Shown: positions 8,702 to 17,642 of the stretch, in pieces
Position numbering within the stretch: the stretch's first letter is position 1
Layout of the letters: every line of letters starts with the position of its first letter
NCBI GenBank assembly: GCA_038916785.1
Contig: JBCLBO010000002.1
Span: forward strand, 30,970 to 94,969
Length of the DNA stretch: 64,000 nucleotides
Direction: 5' to 3'
Source of the DNA: VFKU01 sp038916785
GTDB lineage: Bacteria > Hydrogenedentota > Hydrogenedentia > Hydrogenedentales > GCA-2746185
Made by a program: the position numbers and the translations under genes
The notes under the pieces: generated by a model
Told to the model about the DNA's origin: nothing
Database searches by the model: none
The model's input: only the letters and a program-made list of their open reading frames with translations

Positions 8702-9263
8702 GGTCATTCGCGCCGCGGCCGAAGTGCAGCGGGTCTGCGAGCGGAACCGTTGGCGGTTCTGTTTTATCAGGGGCCTCGCGCTACTCCGGTGGGGCGAGCC
8801 GCGCGAGACCGTCGACGTAGACCTGACCTTGCTTACGGGCCTCGGCAACGAGACGGCGTTCATTGAGGAATTGACAGAGTGCTTTGAACCACGGCTGGCG
8901 GACGCGCGCGATTTTGCGCTGCGCAACCGGGTACTCTTGCTGCGTGCGGCGTCCGGTGTCGGTATCGACGTAGCCCTCGCTTGGATACCCTTCGAAGAGC
9001 GCGTGGTCAACCGCTCCACGTTATACGAATTTCAACAGGGCGTTTCGCTGCGAACATGTTCGGCGGACGACTTGATCGTGATGAAAGCCTTCGCCGGAAG
9101 AGGAAAAGATTGGGTGGACGTTGAAAATGTAATTGTCCGTCAAAGCGGAAAGCTCGATTGGGACACCATATTCCAAGAGATCGACGTGCTCGCGGAGGCG
9201 AAGGGCGAGCCGGAGATTGTCACAGAATTAGGAAAACGGCGTGAGGATTTCGAGAACACATGA
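8694..9263 (+). CDS. AbiEii/MenT-like nucleotidyltransferase
   Basis: This 189-residue protein starts at GTG 8694, inside the previous gene. It carries a nucleotidyltransferase active-site pattern: RGLALLRWGEPRETVDVDL around residues 26-44, where the Asp pair (41 and 43) would bind the metal. AbiEii/MenT relatives usually have a GGxAL start and can transfer nucleotides to tRNA 3' ends. Here the first Gly pair is degenerate (G-L-A). Its TGA overlaps the ATG of tyrS in an ATGA junction, so its translation is linked to a tRNA synthetase. A toxin role is a hypothesis. Confidence 0.75.
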   Translation: MIEVIRAAAEVQRVCERNRWRFCFIRGLALLRWGEPRETVDVDLTLLTGLGNETAFIEELTECFEPRLADARDFALRNRVLLLRAASGVGIDVALAWIPFEERVVNRSTLYEFQQGVSLRTCSADDLIVMKAFAGRGKDWVDVENVIVRQSGKLDWDTIFQEIDVLAEAKGEPEIVTELGKRREDFENT

Positions 9264-10534
9264 CGCTGTACGAAGACTTGGCGTGGCGCGGGCTGATTAG
9301 CCAGGCGACGCATCCGGAGTTGGGCGGGCTGCTCGAGAAGGAGCGGTTTACCGTCTACGCGGGGTTTGATCCGACGGCGGATAGTCTGCATATCGGCTCG
9401 TTGATTCCGCTGCTGGGGCTGGCGCGGTTCCAACGCGCGGGGCACACGCCGATCGCGCTGATCGGCGGCGCGACGGGGATGATCGGCGACCCGAGCGGGA
9501 AGTCCGAGGAGCGCCAACTCCAGACGCGCGAGATGGTCGAGCGCAATGTCGCGGGAGTCGAGGCGCAGTTGCGCAAGTTCCTCGACTTCAAAGGGGCGAC
9601 CGCGGCGATCGTGACGAACAACCTCGACTGGCTCGGGCAGCTCCGGCTGGTCACTTTCCTGCGCGACATCGGCAAGCACTTTTCGGTGAACGCGATGATG
9701 GCGCGCGAGTCGGTCCGCGCGCGGCTTGAGGATCGGGAGCACGGGATCAGCTACACGGAATTCTCGTACCAGCTCTTGCAGGCCTACGATTTCTTGCAGC
9801 TCTACGACGAGCACAAGTGCCGGCTGCAAATCGGCGGTAGCGATCAGTGGGGCAATATCGTCGCGGGGATGGACCTCACGCGGCGGCTGCGGCCCGGCGT
9901 GGAGACCTACGGGCTGACGTTCCCGTTGGTGATGAAGGCGGACGGCGGAAAATTCGGCAAGTCGGAGAGCGGAAACGTCTGGCTCGATCCGACGAAGACT
10001 TCGCCGTACAAGTTCTACCAGTTTTGGATTAATACCGCCGATGCGGACGCGGTGAAGTTTCTGAAATATTTCACGTTTCTTCCGCACGAGGAGATTGACA
10101 CGCTCGGCGAGGCCGTGACGTCGGCGCCGCAGGAACGCGCCGCGCAGAAGGCGTTGGCTACCGAGATGACGAAGCTGGTGCACGGCGAGGCGGCGCTGGC
10201 GGACGCGATCAAGGCGAGCGCCGCGATGTTCGGCGGGTCGTTAGAGGGACTGAGCGATGCGACGTTGGAAGACATCTTCACGGGCATGCCGAGCGCGGAG
10301 CTGCCGCGCGCGGCGCTGTCGGCGGGGCGGGCGTTGATCGACGTGCTGGTTGAGTCGGGAGTGTTCAAGAGCAAGGGCGAGGCGAAGCGGCTGGTGCAAA
10401 ACGGCGGGTTGTATGTGAACAACGCGCGCGTGGACGCCGAGGACGCCAAACTTACGAACCAGTGCCTGACGACCGAGCGGATCGCCGTGGTGCGCACGGG
10501 GAAGAAGAACTACCACCTGCTGAAGTTCGTCTGA
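9260..10534 (+). CDS. tyrS: Tyrosyl-tRNA synthetase
   Basis: This 424-residue enzyme charges tRNA-Tyr with tyrosine. It is a class I synthetase. The HIGH-type motif is in DSLHIGSL at residues 41-48 and the KMSKS-type loop is KFGKS at 231-235. The tyrosine and tRNA pocket motif IGGSDQWGNI is at 191-200. The C-terminal part, with SKGEAKRLVQNGGLYVN, is an S4-type RNA-binding domain. The ATG overlaps the nucleotidyltransferase stop by 4 bp. The 3' side is flanked by an inverted repeat. Confidence 0.97.
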   Translation: MTLYEDLAWRGLISQATHPELGGLLEKERFTVYAGFDPTADSLHIGSLIPLLGLARFQRAGHTPIALIGGATGMIGDPSGKSEERQLQTREMVERNVAGVEAQLRKFLDFKGATAAIVTNNLDWLGQLRLVTFLRDIGKHFSVNAMMARESVRARLEDREHGISYTEFSYQLLQAYDFLQLYDEHKCRLQIGGSDQWGNIVAGMDLTRRLRPGVETYGLTFPLVMKADGGKFGKSESGNVWLDPTKTSPYKFYQFWINTADADAVKFLKYFTFLPHEEIDTLGEAVTSAPQERAAQKALATEMTKLVHGEAALADAIKASAAMFGGSLEGLSDATLEDIFTGMPSAELPRAALSAGRALIDVLVESGVFKSKGEAKRLVQNGGLYVNNARVDAEDAKLTNQCLTTERIAVVRTGKKNYHLLKFV

Positions 10535-10543
10535 AAAAACTCT

Positions 10544-10657
10544 GCCACGGATTTAACGGATTACACGGATCAGGCTTCTTTTGATCTGTGAGTCGCCCGA
10601 TGATCATCTCTTGAAAATGTTTGGAGATCGATCCGTTTTATCCATCAAATCCGTGGC
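10544..10657. repeat. Inverted-repeat element with gccacggattt arms
   Basis: The left arm begins gccacggatttaacggatt at 10544. The right arm ends tccatcaaatccgtggc at 10657. The arms are imperfect inverse copies of the gccacggattagacggat family, with about 50 bp and no ORF between them. The element fills most of the gap between tyrS and the vWA gene. Confidence 0.75.
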
Positions 10658-10674
10658 TCATTCTCTCTGATATA

Positions 10675-13002
10675 TTAGCGTCCTTCAATCAGCGGCCGGG
10701 CCTGGAGCATCAGGTGGATCATTTCCGCGCGGCGGGGATCGTCGCTGGCGGCGAGGCCGGCCTGGGCGAGTTGCATCATGGTGTCGTAGCTCAGACCCGA
10801 GCCCAGTGGATTGCCGCGCAGTAGTTTGCCGAAGGCCGCGACGGCGCTGGCGAACTTGAGATCGGCCGAGGGCGATTCGGAAACCTGATCCTTCAGCGGG
10901 AACTCAAGCAGCTTGCTCTCCGCGCCTTCGGGTTCTTTGTAGCGCAGCTTCACGAGCATCAGTTCGTCGGCGTGCGCGGGCGATGCGGCTGGCGCGGCGG
11001 CCTGGGGAGCCGCTTCCGGGGCCGCGCCGCCGGTCTGATACCGCAGCGTGTCCTCCGTACCTGCGGGAATCGCCTGGTCGGCGGGGACGATTTCGTACAG
11101 CGCGGTGACGGTGTGACCCGCGCCGATTTCGCCGGCGTCTTTGCGGTCGTCGTTGAAGTCCTGCGCGGCGAGTGCGCGGTTTTCGTAGCCGATGAGGCGG
11201 TAGGCCGCGACGCGGGCGGGGTTGAACTCGACCTGAATCTTCACGTCCTTCGCGATGGTCACGAGCGTGCCGGAGAATTCTTCGACGAAGACTTTGCGCG
11301 CTTCGGATTCGGAGTCGATGTACCCGTAGACGCCGTTGCCCTTGTCGGCGAGCATCTCCAGCTTGTCGTCCTTCAGGTTGCCCATGCCGAAACCGAACAC
11401 GCTGAGGAACACGTTGCTTTTGGCTTCGTTCTGAATCATCGAGAGGAGCGAGTCGTTGTCGCTGATGCCTACGTTGAAGTCGCCGTCGGTCGCCAGGATG
11501 ACTCGGTTCACGCCGCCCGGCAGAAAGTTCTCCCGCGCGGACTGATAGGCGAGCTGGATACCGCCGGCGCCATTCGTCGAGCCGCCCGCGCCGAGTTGAT
11601 CGATCGCGCTAAGGATCACGTCCTGCCGCGAGGCGTTGGTGACCGGCAAGGCAAGATTCACGCCGCTGGCATAGGTGACAATGCTGACCCGGTCGCGCTC
11701 GTCAAGCTGGCGCGTGAGCATCGCCATCGCGCGTTTGACCAGCGGCAGCTTGTTCTCCGGCTGCATCGAGCCGGACACGTCGATGAGGAAGACGAGGTTC
11801 GTCGCGGGGCGTTGCGCGCGCGGCACCTCGCGGCCCTTGAGCCCGATGCGCACGAGCGTGTGCGCCGGCGCCCAGGGGCACGCGGCCGCCTCGAAGTGCG
11901 CGGCGAAGGGCGTGCCGTCCGTCGGCGCGGGGTACGCGTAATCGAAGTAGTTGATCAGTTCCTCAACGCGCACGGCGTCCGGCGGCGGCAACTGGCCCGA
12001 GTCGAGGAAGCGCCGCACATTCGCGTAGGACGCCGTGTCGACGTCGATTGAGAAGGTCGAGAGCGGCTGGTCGCTGACGCGCAGGAAGCCGTTGTCGATG
12101 ATTTGCTTGTAGGCTTCGGAGCCGGGGGATTCCGGCGCGACTTGGCGCGGATCCCGCCACGCGAGGTGGTCAATCCGTGCGACTTGGACCTCGTTTTGGC
12201 GGCCATAGCCGATCGATTGCAGTTGAGCCTGATGTTCGCGGGAAAGGGTGCTGGAGTCCGGGGTCGCGACCGCCACAGGCGCGGCAGCCACAGCCGAAAG
12301 GAGTGCGGGACTATTTTGCGCCTTGTCGCCGAGAGCGGGTTTGGACTTCTTGCTGTCCGAGTAACCGATGCCTTCGAGTTCATCGACTTTCTCCGCGGGC
12401 ATTGCCGCGGAACGCTCATACTCGACCCCTGCGCGGGCGTACGCGGTGCCCGCCGTTTCTTCATGCAGCTTGGGAATCTGCTCTTGAACTTCGGGCTTGT
12501 TGAAATCCGGGCGGAAGTTGGCGCTTGAGCCGGGTCCGTTGATATCTCCCATGAAGGCACGCTCGACGCCGGGCTTGAGTACCTTGAGGGTTTCCCACTC
12601 CCGTTGCGCCCTGGCTTCGGCAGTCTCAGCGTAGGATGGAAATAGGGCCAACTTCTCCCTCGGGGACTCGAAGCGGTCAACAATCTGATATACGGAGGCT
12701 ATGAGCGCCAGCGCGGCGGCGAGCGCGATGGCTCGGCCCACGACTCGCCTGCGGGGCCGCGTAACCAGTGACTCAAGCTTGCTGCGCTGCTCGCCCGAGA
12801 GCGCAACACTTTCCGCGGAGTCTGCAAAGGCTTCTTCCGACAATTTCACCGCGGCACGGATTTCGTCGAGCGTCTTGCGCGGTGCTTCATTCCCCGCGTG
12901 CGCGGCATCGCCGAGCAGTTTTTCGATCGCCTTCGTTTCGGCGGGATCCAACTCGCCGAGCGCGTAGGCGGTCAATGTTTCGTCGTTGAGTTCGTGTTTC
13001 AT
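10675..13002 (-). CDS. Membrane protein with anti-sigma-like N-terminus and vWA/DUF3520 (YfbK-like) domains
   Basis: The start is ATG 13002, 4 bp after the sigma-factor stop and preceded by an aaaggacc ribosome site. This gives 775 residues. Residues 1-90 resemble the cytoplasmic part of anti-sigma factors (DETLTAYALGELDPAE). A single membrane helix follows at about 91-108, then a YfbK-type N-terminal region, a von Willebrand A domain with the MIDAS motif DVSGS at about 408-412, and a C-terminal DUF3520-like region. The order sigma factor then this gene suggests that the protein restrains the sigma factor through its N-terminus and senses something outside through the vWA part. The zinc-finger HxxxCxxC of many anti-sigma factors is not present. 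Confidence 0.85.
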   Translation of the reverse strand: MKHELNDETLTAYALGELDPAETKAIEKLLGDAAHAGNEAPRKTLDEIRAAVKLSEEAFADSAESVALSGEQRSKLESLVTRPRRRVVGRAIALAAALALIASVYQIVDRFESPREKLALFPSYAETAEARAQREWETLKVLKPGVERAFMGDINGPGSSANFRPDFNKPEVQEQIPKLHEETAGTAYARAGVEYERSAAMPAEKVDELEGIGYSDSKKSKPALGDKAQNSPALLSAVAAAPVAVATPDSSTLSREHQAQLQSIGYGRQNEVQVARIDHLAWRDPRQVAPESPGSEAYKQIIDNGFLRVSDQPLSTFSIDVDTASYANVRRFLDSGQLPPPDAVRVEELINYFDYAYPAPTDGTPFAAHFEAAACPWAPAHTLVRIGLKGREVPRAQRPATNLVFLIDVSGSMQPENKLPLVKRAMAMLTRQLDERDRVSIVTYASGVNLALPVTNASRQDVILSAIDQLGAGGSTNGAGGIQLAYQSARENFLPGGVNRVILATDGDFNVGISDNDSLLSMIQNEAKSNVFLSVFGFGMGNLKDDKLEMLADKGNGVYGYIDSESEARKVFVEEFSGTLVTIAKDVKIQVEFNPARVAAYRLIGYENRALAAQDFNDDRKDAGEIGAGHTVTALYEIVPADQAIPAGTEDTLRYQTGGAAPEAAPQAAAPAASPAHADELMLVKLRYKEPEGAESKLLEFPLKDQVSESPSADLKFASAVAAFGKLLRGNPLGSGLSYDTMMQLAQAGLAASDDPRRAEMIHLMLQARPLIEGR

Positions 13003-13006
13003 GGCG

Positions 13007-13564
13007 TCAGGTCCTTTCATTCGTGGGCGGCCAGTCGAGCGTGCCGCGCAGGCGTGTGCGCACGGCGGTCAGCGCCTGCGCGATGGTGTAGTTCACGGTG
13101 GACAGCGGCATGTTCATCACGCGGCTGATGTCGCGGTAGGTCAGCCCGTGCTCGAACTTGAGGCGGAAGGCCTCTTGTTGGTTGGCGGGCAGCGCGGCGA
13201 CGGCCTCGAGCACGAGTGCGTGCTCCTCGCGCGCGATGGCGCGGCGGCCCGGCCCCGGCGCAGCGTCGGGCCGCGCCTCAGCCTCGGTTTGCCGTAGTGC
13301 TTGCATTCGGCCCTCCTTCTTCCGCACGTCGAGCGCGCGGTTCCGGCATACGGTGTACAACCAGGGGGCCAGCCGGCCGTTCAGCTTCGCCGGGTCTTCG
13401 CGGCAAAGCTTGACGAAGGTGTCTTGCACGACGTCTCGCGCGGACTCGAGTTCGCCCGTGAAGCGCGCGGCATACCGGATCAGCGGGCGCTCGTAGGTTT
13501 CGAGCGCCTGCCGCACCCATTCCGCGCGCGCCGGGTTTCCGTCTGCCATCGTGTCGTCCGTCAC
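13007..13564 (-). CDS. ECF-type RNA polymerase sigma factor
   Basis: The 185-residue protein has the two-domain layout of sigma-70 ECF factors. Region 2 (about 20-90) has ARDVVQDTFVKLCRE and a WLYTVCRNRALDVRK segment. Region 4 (about 125-175) has LPANQQEAFRLKFEHGLTY and a helix-turn-helix, RDISRVMNMPLSTVNY. It directs RNA polymerase to a specific set of promoters. It lies just upstream of the vWA membrane protein with a 4-bp gap, so the two form a likely sigma/regulator unit. The signal and regulon are unknown. Confidence 0.9.
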   Translation of the reverse strand: MTDDTMADGNPARAEWVRQALETYERPLIRYAARFTGELESARDVVQDTFVKLCREDPAKLNGRLAPWLYTVCRNRALDVRKKEGRMQALRQTEAEARPDAAPGPGRRAIAREEHALVLEAVAALPANQQEAFRLKFEHGLTYRDISRVMNMPLSTVNYTIAQALTAVRTRLRGTLDWPPTNERT

Positions 13565-13638
13565 CGGCCCCTTGTCTTCTACTACGAATTGGACACCGTT
13601 TTGTCCAAGCGGTGCGAGGCCGGGGCAGGTGTGCGCCG

Positions 13639-15003
13639 TCAGCGGTTTGCCGGGGCCGGGTCGAGGTGTGGTCTGAGCAGGGGCAGGAGCAGATCGGCGA
13701 AGAGGCGGTTGCCCTCTGGCGTGAGATGGCCGTCGTAATCGTAGAAGGCCTTCATAGCTTTGGAACCCGTACGGAACGCCGCCGTCACTTGCAGCATGGG
13801 GACACCCGCGCGATCACTCGCACGCTGGTGGGCCTCGTCGGGCACCGTTGTGGCGAAATTGGCGTCCCGTATCCGGAGCTGTTGCTCGGTATTTATCGAT
13901 TCAAAGAGTTTCTGCCAGCCGGAGATCCCGACATAGGAGCATTCGGGTATGGACACGGTCACCACGCGTGCCCCGTGGGCCTCGGCCACTTTCCGGATGT
14001 GTTCCAACTGCCGCGCGCACAATTCGATGCGGCGCCGCATGAGAACTGAGTCCACGTTCAGCTCCGGCGTGGTCTCCGGCGTGGGCGGGTCTTCGGCGAC
14101 TACGGCTGCCCTGTCCGCCGGGGGCGGGGGCGTCGCCGTAGCGTGAGGCGCTTTCGGCGGACTCACCGGTCTCGGAAAAAGCCAAGTGAGTGAGGCGGGG
14201 TTTAGCTCACCCTCGACGAAGGCGCGATGGATCGGCTCGGCCATTGCATGGAAGTTTTTCAGCCGGGTTTCATCCATGCTTGCAAGGTATTTCTGGGTTT
14301 TCTTCTTCCATTCGTCCTTAATCAAGGTCCGTTGGCCGACGAATTCCAGTCCGGGCCGGCGAGACAGCGAACGCAGTCCATCGGTTGAGAGTCGCGTGAG
14401 ATTTGGAACCAAACGGTGCGCGAGGGATTTCGTGAATGCCGGTTTTTCGATCGGTACAGCGCGCGCGGGGGCGGGGTCGAGCCCAACTTCCTTAGGACGC
14501 CAATTTTTAACCTGCTCCAGATCGTTGCCTTGGAGCAGCCCCACCAAGACGAGGTCGGGCTTCAAGATGGGGATGACCTTCGCCGCCGTGTCCGCGTATT
14601 CGCCGGGTCCGTGCCCCGGAGAACCCAAGTTCAAGAGTTCGAGGTCGTGCCCTTCGGCGCGGAGCGCTTCTTCCAGCCGCTTGACCCAGGTGTCGGCCAG
14701 ATCCACCCCCCAACCGTAGGTGTAGGAGTCGCCGAGCGCTAGAACGCGCAGTTTCCGGGTCTTCACACGTGTGGTGTCATCGCCCCGAAATCCGAGATTG
14801 TTCGCGTACACCGTACACTTAAACTCGATCGTGTCGTAGTAGGCCGCGGAGTGCGGCGTGAACAAGAGGCCGGCCGGGAGCTCGTCCGCGGGACGAAAAT
14901 GTCCGAGGGCGCGATCGGCCACAAGCACAAGGGTGAATATGCCTGCGAGGGAACCGATCGCAAGCAGCACGTTGCCGATGAAGGTCTTCATCCGTGAAGT
15001 CAT
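13639..15003 (-). CDS. Membrane-anchored SGNH-hydrolase family protein
   Basis: The ATG at 15003 gives 454 residues; a second Met four residues later (14991) is possible. An N-terminal membrane helix lies at about 8-30. The SGNH/GDSL block ALGDSYTYGWG has the catalytic Ser near residue 93, and a C-terminal YDGHLTPEGN block supplies the Asp and His. A low-complexity Pro/Ala insert lies in the middle. Family members are esterases, or acyl transferases for cell-surface sugars and alginate-like polymers. The gene is divergent from the YkgJ-family gene. Substrate not determined. Confidence 0.75.
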   Translation of the reverse strand: MTSRMKTFIGNVLLAIGSLAGIFTLVLVADRALGHFRPADELPAGLLFTPHSAAYYDTIEFKCTVYANNLGFRGDDTTRVKTRKLRVLALGDSYTYGWGVDLADTWVKRLEEALRAEGHDLELLNLGSPGHGPGEYADTAAKVIPILKPDLVLVGLLQGNDLEQVKNWRPKEVGLDPAPARAVPIEKPAFTKSLAHRLVPNLTRLSTDGLRSLSRRPGLEFVGQRTLIKDEWKKKTQKYLASMDETRLKNFHAMAEPIHRAFVEGELNPASLTWLFPRPVSPPKAPHATATPPPPADRAAVVAEDPPTPETTPELNVDSVLMRRRIELCARQLEHIRKVAEAHGARVVTVSIPECSYVGISGWQKLFESINTEQQLRIRDANFATTVPDEAHQRASDRAGVPMLQVTAAFRTGSKAMKAFYDYDGHLTPEGNRLFADLLLPLLRPHLDPAPANR

Positions 15004-15169
15004 CTGTCGTGGTCCGGTCTGTCCGTCTCGCCGAAGGTACTCACGGCGATCCCATAGGATGATAGGTGCGTGCGGCGACGCGGTCAACACGGCGCCGATC
15101 GCCGCGCGGCAACTTGCTTTCGGCGCGCGCGGACGGGAGAATACGCGCTTCTTGTCGAGGAGTGTCGTC

Positions 15170-15787
15170 GTGCCCGCCCAATCCGATTCACTGTCGTTCA
15201 AATGCCACCACTGCAATCATTGCTGCATCGATGTGATTTGCCTGCCGAGTCCGTGGGACGTGCGGCGGATCATGCGGATGACGGGGCAGGACCCCTTCGA
15301 TTTTTTGGAGTTCCTGACGCCGGAGGAGATCGAGGACGTCGATGATGACGACCCGACCTGGCTCGTGCTCAACGGCGTGAAGTACGTGATGGCGCTCAAG
15401 CGCGACGAGGTGCTCGGCTGCCATTTCCTGAACCGCGAGACGCGCCTGTGCTCGATCTACGAGGCGCGGCCCCTGCTCTGCCGCTTGTATCCCTTCAAGG
15501 TGGTGGAAGATGAGGACGGCACGTATCGGGGATTCACACTGCACGAGGGCGTGGGCTGTCCGAAGCACGTCGATGGGGTCGTCCCGATGAAGCCCTTGCA
15601 CGATCTGTATGTGCAGGACAGTATCAACGGCGAGGACTACGTCGAACTGGTCGATTTTTTCAACGCGCAGGACTATCCCGGCAAGGAAGTCGAGGATTTC
15701 GTCGTGATGTTTACCGGCGGATTCAGCAAGCTGCGCGAGAACCTCGACGAACAGGAACGCGAGAAGGCCGCCGGCGCGGTGAAGTGA
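15170..15787 (+). CDS. YkgJ-family cysteine cluster protein
   Basis: The start is taken as the GTG at 15170 after an aggag site, giving 205 residues. Earlier in-frame ATGs exist, but they lie in sequence antisense to the neighbour. The cysteine cluster is C12-x2-C15-x2-C18-C19, followed by LPSPWDVRRI. A downstream CSIYEARPLLCRLYPF block contains further Cys. The family binds a metal, probably zinc or an iron-sulfur centre. Its role is not settled. The gene is followed by an inverted-repeat element. Confidence 0.8.
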   Translation: MPAQSDSLSFKCHHCNHCCIDVICLPSPWDVRRIMRMTGQDPFDFLEFLTPEEIEDVDDDDPTWLVLNGVKYVMALKRDEVLGCHFLNRETRLCSIYEARPLLCRLYPFKVVEDEDGTYRGFTLHEGVGCPKHVDGVVPMKPLHDLYVQDSINGEDYVELVDFFNAQDYPGKEVEDFVVMFTGGFSKLRENLDEQEREKAAGAVK

Positions 15788-15797
15788 AACGAATTGA

Positions 15798-16127
15798 GCC
15801 ACGGATTAGACGGATTGAACGGATCAGTCTAATCCCGGGTTCGGGTTGCCGTGTCATTCCCTTGTAAAAAACGGCTCCAATTTTCGGCTACTTTATTTTA
15901 AGGGCGTCTAACAAACCCCAGCGTTCGTAGCATGGGCGGCTCGCCCATGCGGGTGCATGCCAGCCGTGTCGGGTATTTTGTCAGATGCTCTAAGGAATGA
16001 TTGATAAATCCGAACAGCAATCGTGTCCCTGGGCTTGCGAATGTCGGGGTTTATCAGTGTCCATTGGTGGTCAAAAGCCCTGCATATTCGGGTGAAGTTA
16101 ATCCGTTCAATCCGTCTAATCCGTGGC
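15798..16127. repeat. Inverted-repeat element with perfect 27-bp arms
   Basis: The arms at 15798-15824 and 16101-16127 are exact inverse copies (family gccacggattagacggat). The 276-bp core has no gene. It contains a gtagcatgggcggctcgcccatgc palindrome at about 15927-15951. The right arm overlaps the end of menE, whose stop codon (16116-16118) lies inside it. Confidence 0.85.
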
Positions 16128-17549
16128 TAATTCCTTTGCTCTTTTCTCGAAATCTCGCCGGGCCGGCTTGAGTCCCGGCTGGGCGAGATCGGCGGGCCAG
16201 GGGCGAATCGCGCGCGGGATTTTATGGCCGGGGAGCGTTACGCGCATATCTTTTTCTACCGCCGCCGCATCCAGCGCGCGGCCTTCTTCCATACGAACGA
16301 AGGCCACGGGCCGGCGGCCCCATTCCGCGTCGTCGACCGGCACGACGATCGCCTCTTCGACGCCTTCGATGTTGCGCAGCGCCTGCTCGATCTCTTCGGG
16401 CTGAATATTCTCGCCGCCGCTGATAAACATGTTGTCGCGCCGGCCGGTCACGTGGAGGTAGCCCGCGTCGTCGAAGCGGCCGAGGTCGCCCGTGCGGAAC
16501 CAGCCCTCGTCCGTGAGCGGGCGATGCAGCGAGCCGTCCGGCTGGAGGTAGCCGAGAAAAAGTTGATCCCCGCGCACGAGAATCTCGCCCTCGGAGGAGA
16601 TCGAGACCGTGCCGTCCACCAGCGGTTTTCCGGACGACAACAGCCGCTCCATCGCGTCGCCCGGCCGCGTGCAGCAGATCATCGCGGCGGTCTCCGTCAT
16701 GCCGTAGCTCATCACGAGTTTGATCCCGCGTGCCACAGCCTCGCGCACGAGCGGCTCCGGCGTGGGCCCGCCGCCCATCACGACGGCCTTGCACCGCGCG
16801 AGCGCGGCGGCGGATGCGTCGTCGCGCAGGAGCCGGTAGAGTTGCGTGGCGACGAGCGAGACGTGGGTGGGGGCGTGGCGAATGAGCACGTCCCCCAATT
16901 CTTCGCCTTCCTCCGGCAAGACGATCGCCGCGCTGGCCAGCAGGCACCGGAACACGATGCTCAAGCCGCTGACGTGGTAGAGGGGAAGTGAGAGTAGCCA
17001 GCGGCTGCGCGCATCGAGTTCGAGAAGCCGATTTGCGGCTCTCGCACCCGAGAGCATGTTTCCCGCCGACAACACGGCGGCCTTCGGATCGCCGCTGCTT
17101 CCCGAGCTAAACACCACGAGCGCAGGGATGTCGCGATGAAGCGTCAGGCTGGAAAGGGCCCGCTCATCTGAGCTCTCGTCGCGGTCCACGACCGGGAGCC
17201 GCGGGGGCGTGACTCGCGCGAGAGAGCCCTTGCCTCCGGTTTTCCGCTTGGCAGCCGTGCGGCGGGCCGCGTGCAGAAGCTGAAGCGCGTGAACAAAACG
17301 CGGCGTGGGCCACTCGGAGTTGACCATCCCCGCCGCGCCCCAGGAGGCCAGCGCCGAAAGCATGTGGAGAAGGGCGCACTCGTCGTCTTCGACAAAGACG
17401 ACTTCGTATCGGCCCGGGCCGCAATTGGGGTCGAGGACGTCTTCGGTAAACCCGTCCACCCGGTCCCACATGTCGGCGTAATTTACGCGCTCGCTGGTAT
17501 GGACGAGCGCGGGCCGGAGCGGTTCGTTTTCAATCTTGATTAGAGTCAA
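16116..17549 (-). CDS. menE: AMP-binding enzyme, likely o-succinylbenzoate-CoA ligase MenE
   Basis: MenE activates o-succinylbenzoate to its CoA thioester for MenB. The adenylation signature VVFSSGSSGDPK is at about 145-156. Later blocks DEGWFRTGD and GLKPARRDFEKRA (carrying the catalytic-type Lys) are present. The start chosen is the TTG at 17549 with a GGAG site; the longer ATG at 17636 is possible but overlaps the menA stop by a short distance only. The length, 477 residues, fits MenE. It is the last gene of the menB-menA-menE run. The last codons and stop come from a repeat arm. A related acyl-CoA ligase is the alternative, but the men context favours MenE. Confidence 0.8.
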   Translation of the reverse strand: MTLIKIENEPLRPALVHTSERVNYADMWDRVDGFTEDVLDPNCGPGRYEVVFVEDDECALLHMLSALASWGAAGMVNSEWPTPRFVHALQLLHAARRTAAKRKTGGKGSLARVTPPRLPVVDRDESSDERALSSLTLHRDIPALVVFSSGSSGDPKAAVLSAGNMLSGARAANRLLELDARSRWLLSLPLYHVSGLSIVFRCLLASAAIVLPEEGEELGDVLIRHAPTHVSLVATQLYRLLRDDASAAALARCKAVVMGGGPTPEPLVREAVARGIKLVMSYGMTETAAMICCTRPGDAMERLLSSGKPLVDGTVSISSEGEILVRGDQLFLGYLQPDGSLHRPLTDEGWFRTGDLGRFDDAGYLHVTGRRDNMFISGGENIQPEEIEQALRNIEGVEEAIVVPVDDAEWGRRPVAFVRMEEGRALDAAAVEKDMRVTLPGHKIPRAIRPWPADLAQPGLKPARRDFEKRAKELATD

Positions 17550-17642
17550 TGAGCGTAGCTCCAGTTTGCACCGCGCTCCACTTCCGGTGTGATGAGATTG
17601 CCGCGTCGGGCGCTGAAGGGTGCGCCCTCTTCGCAAAGACGT

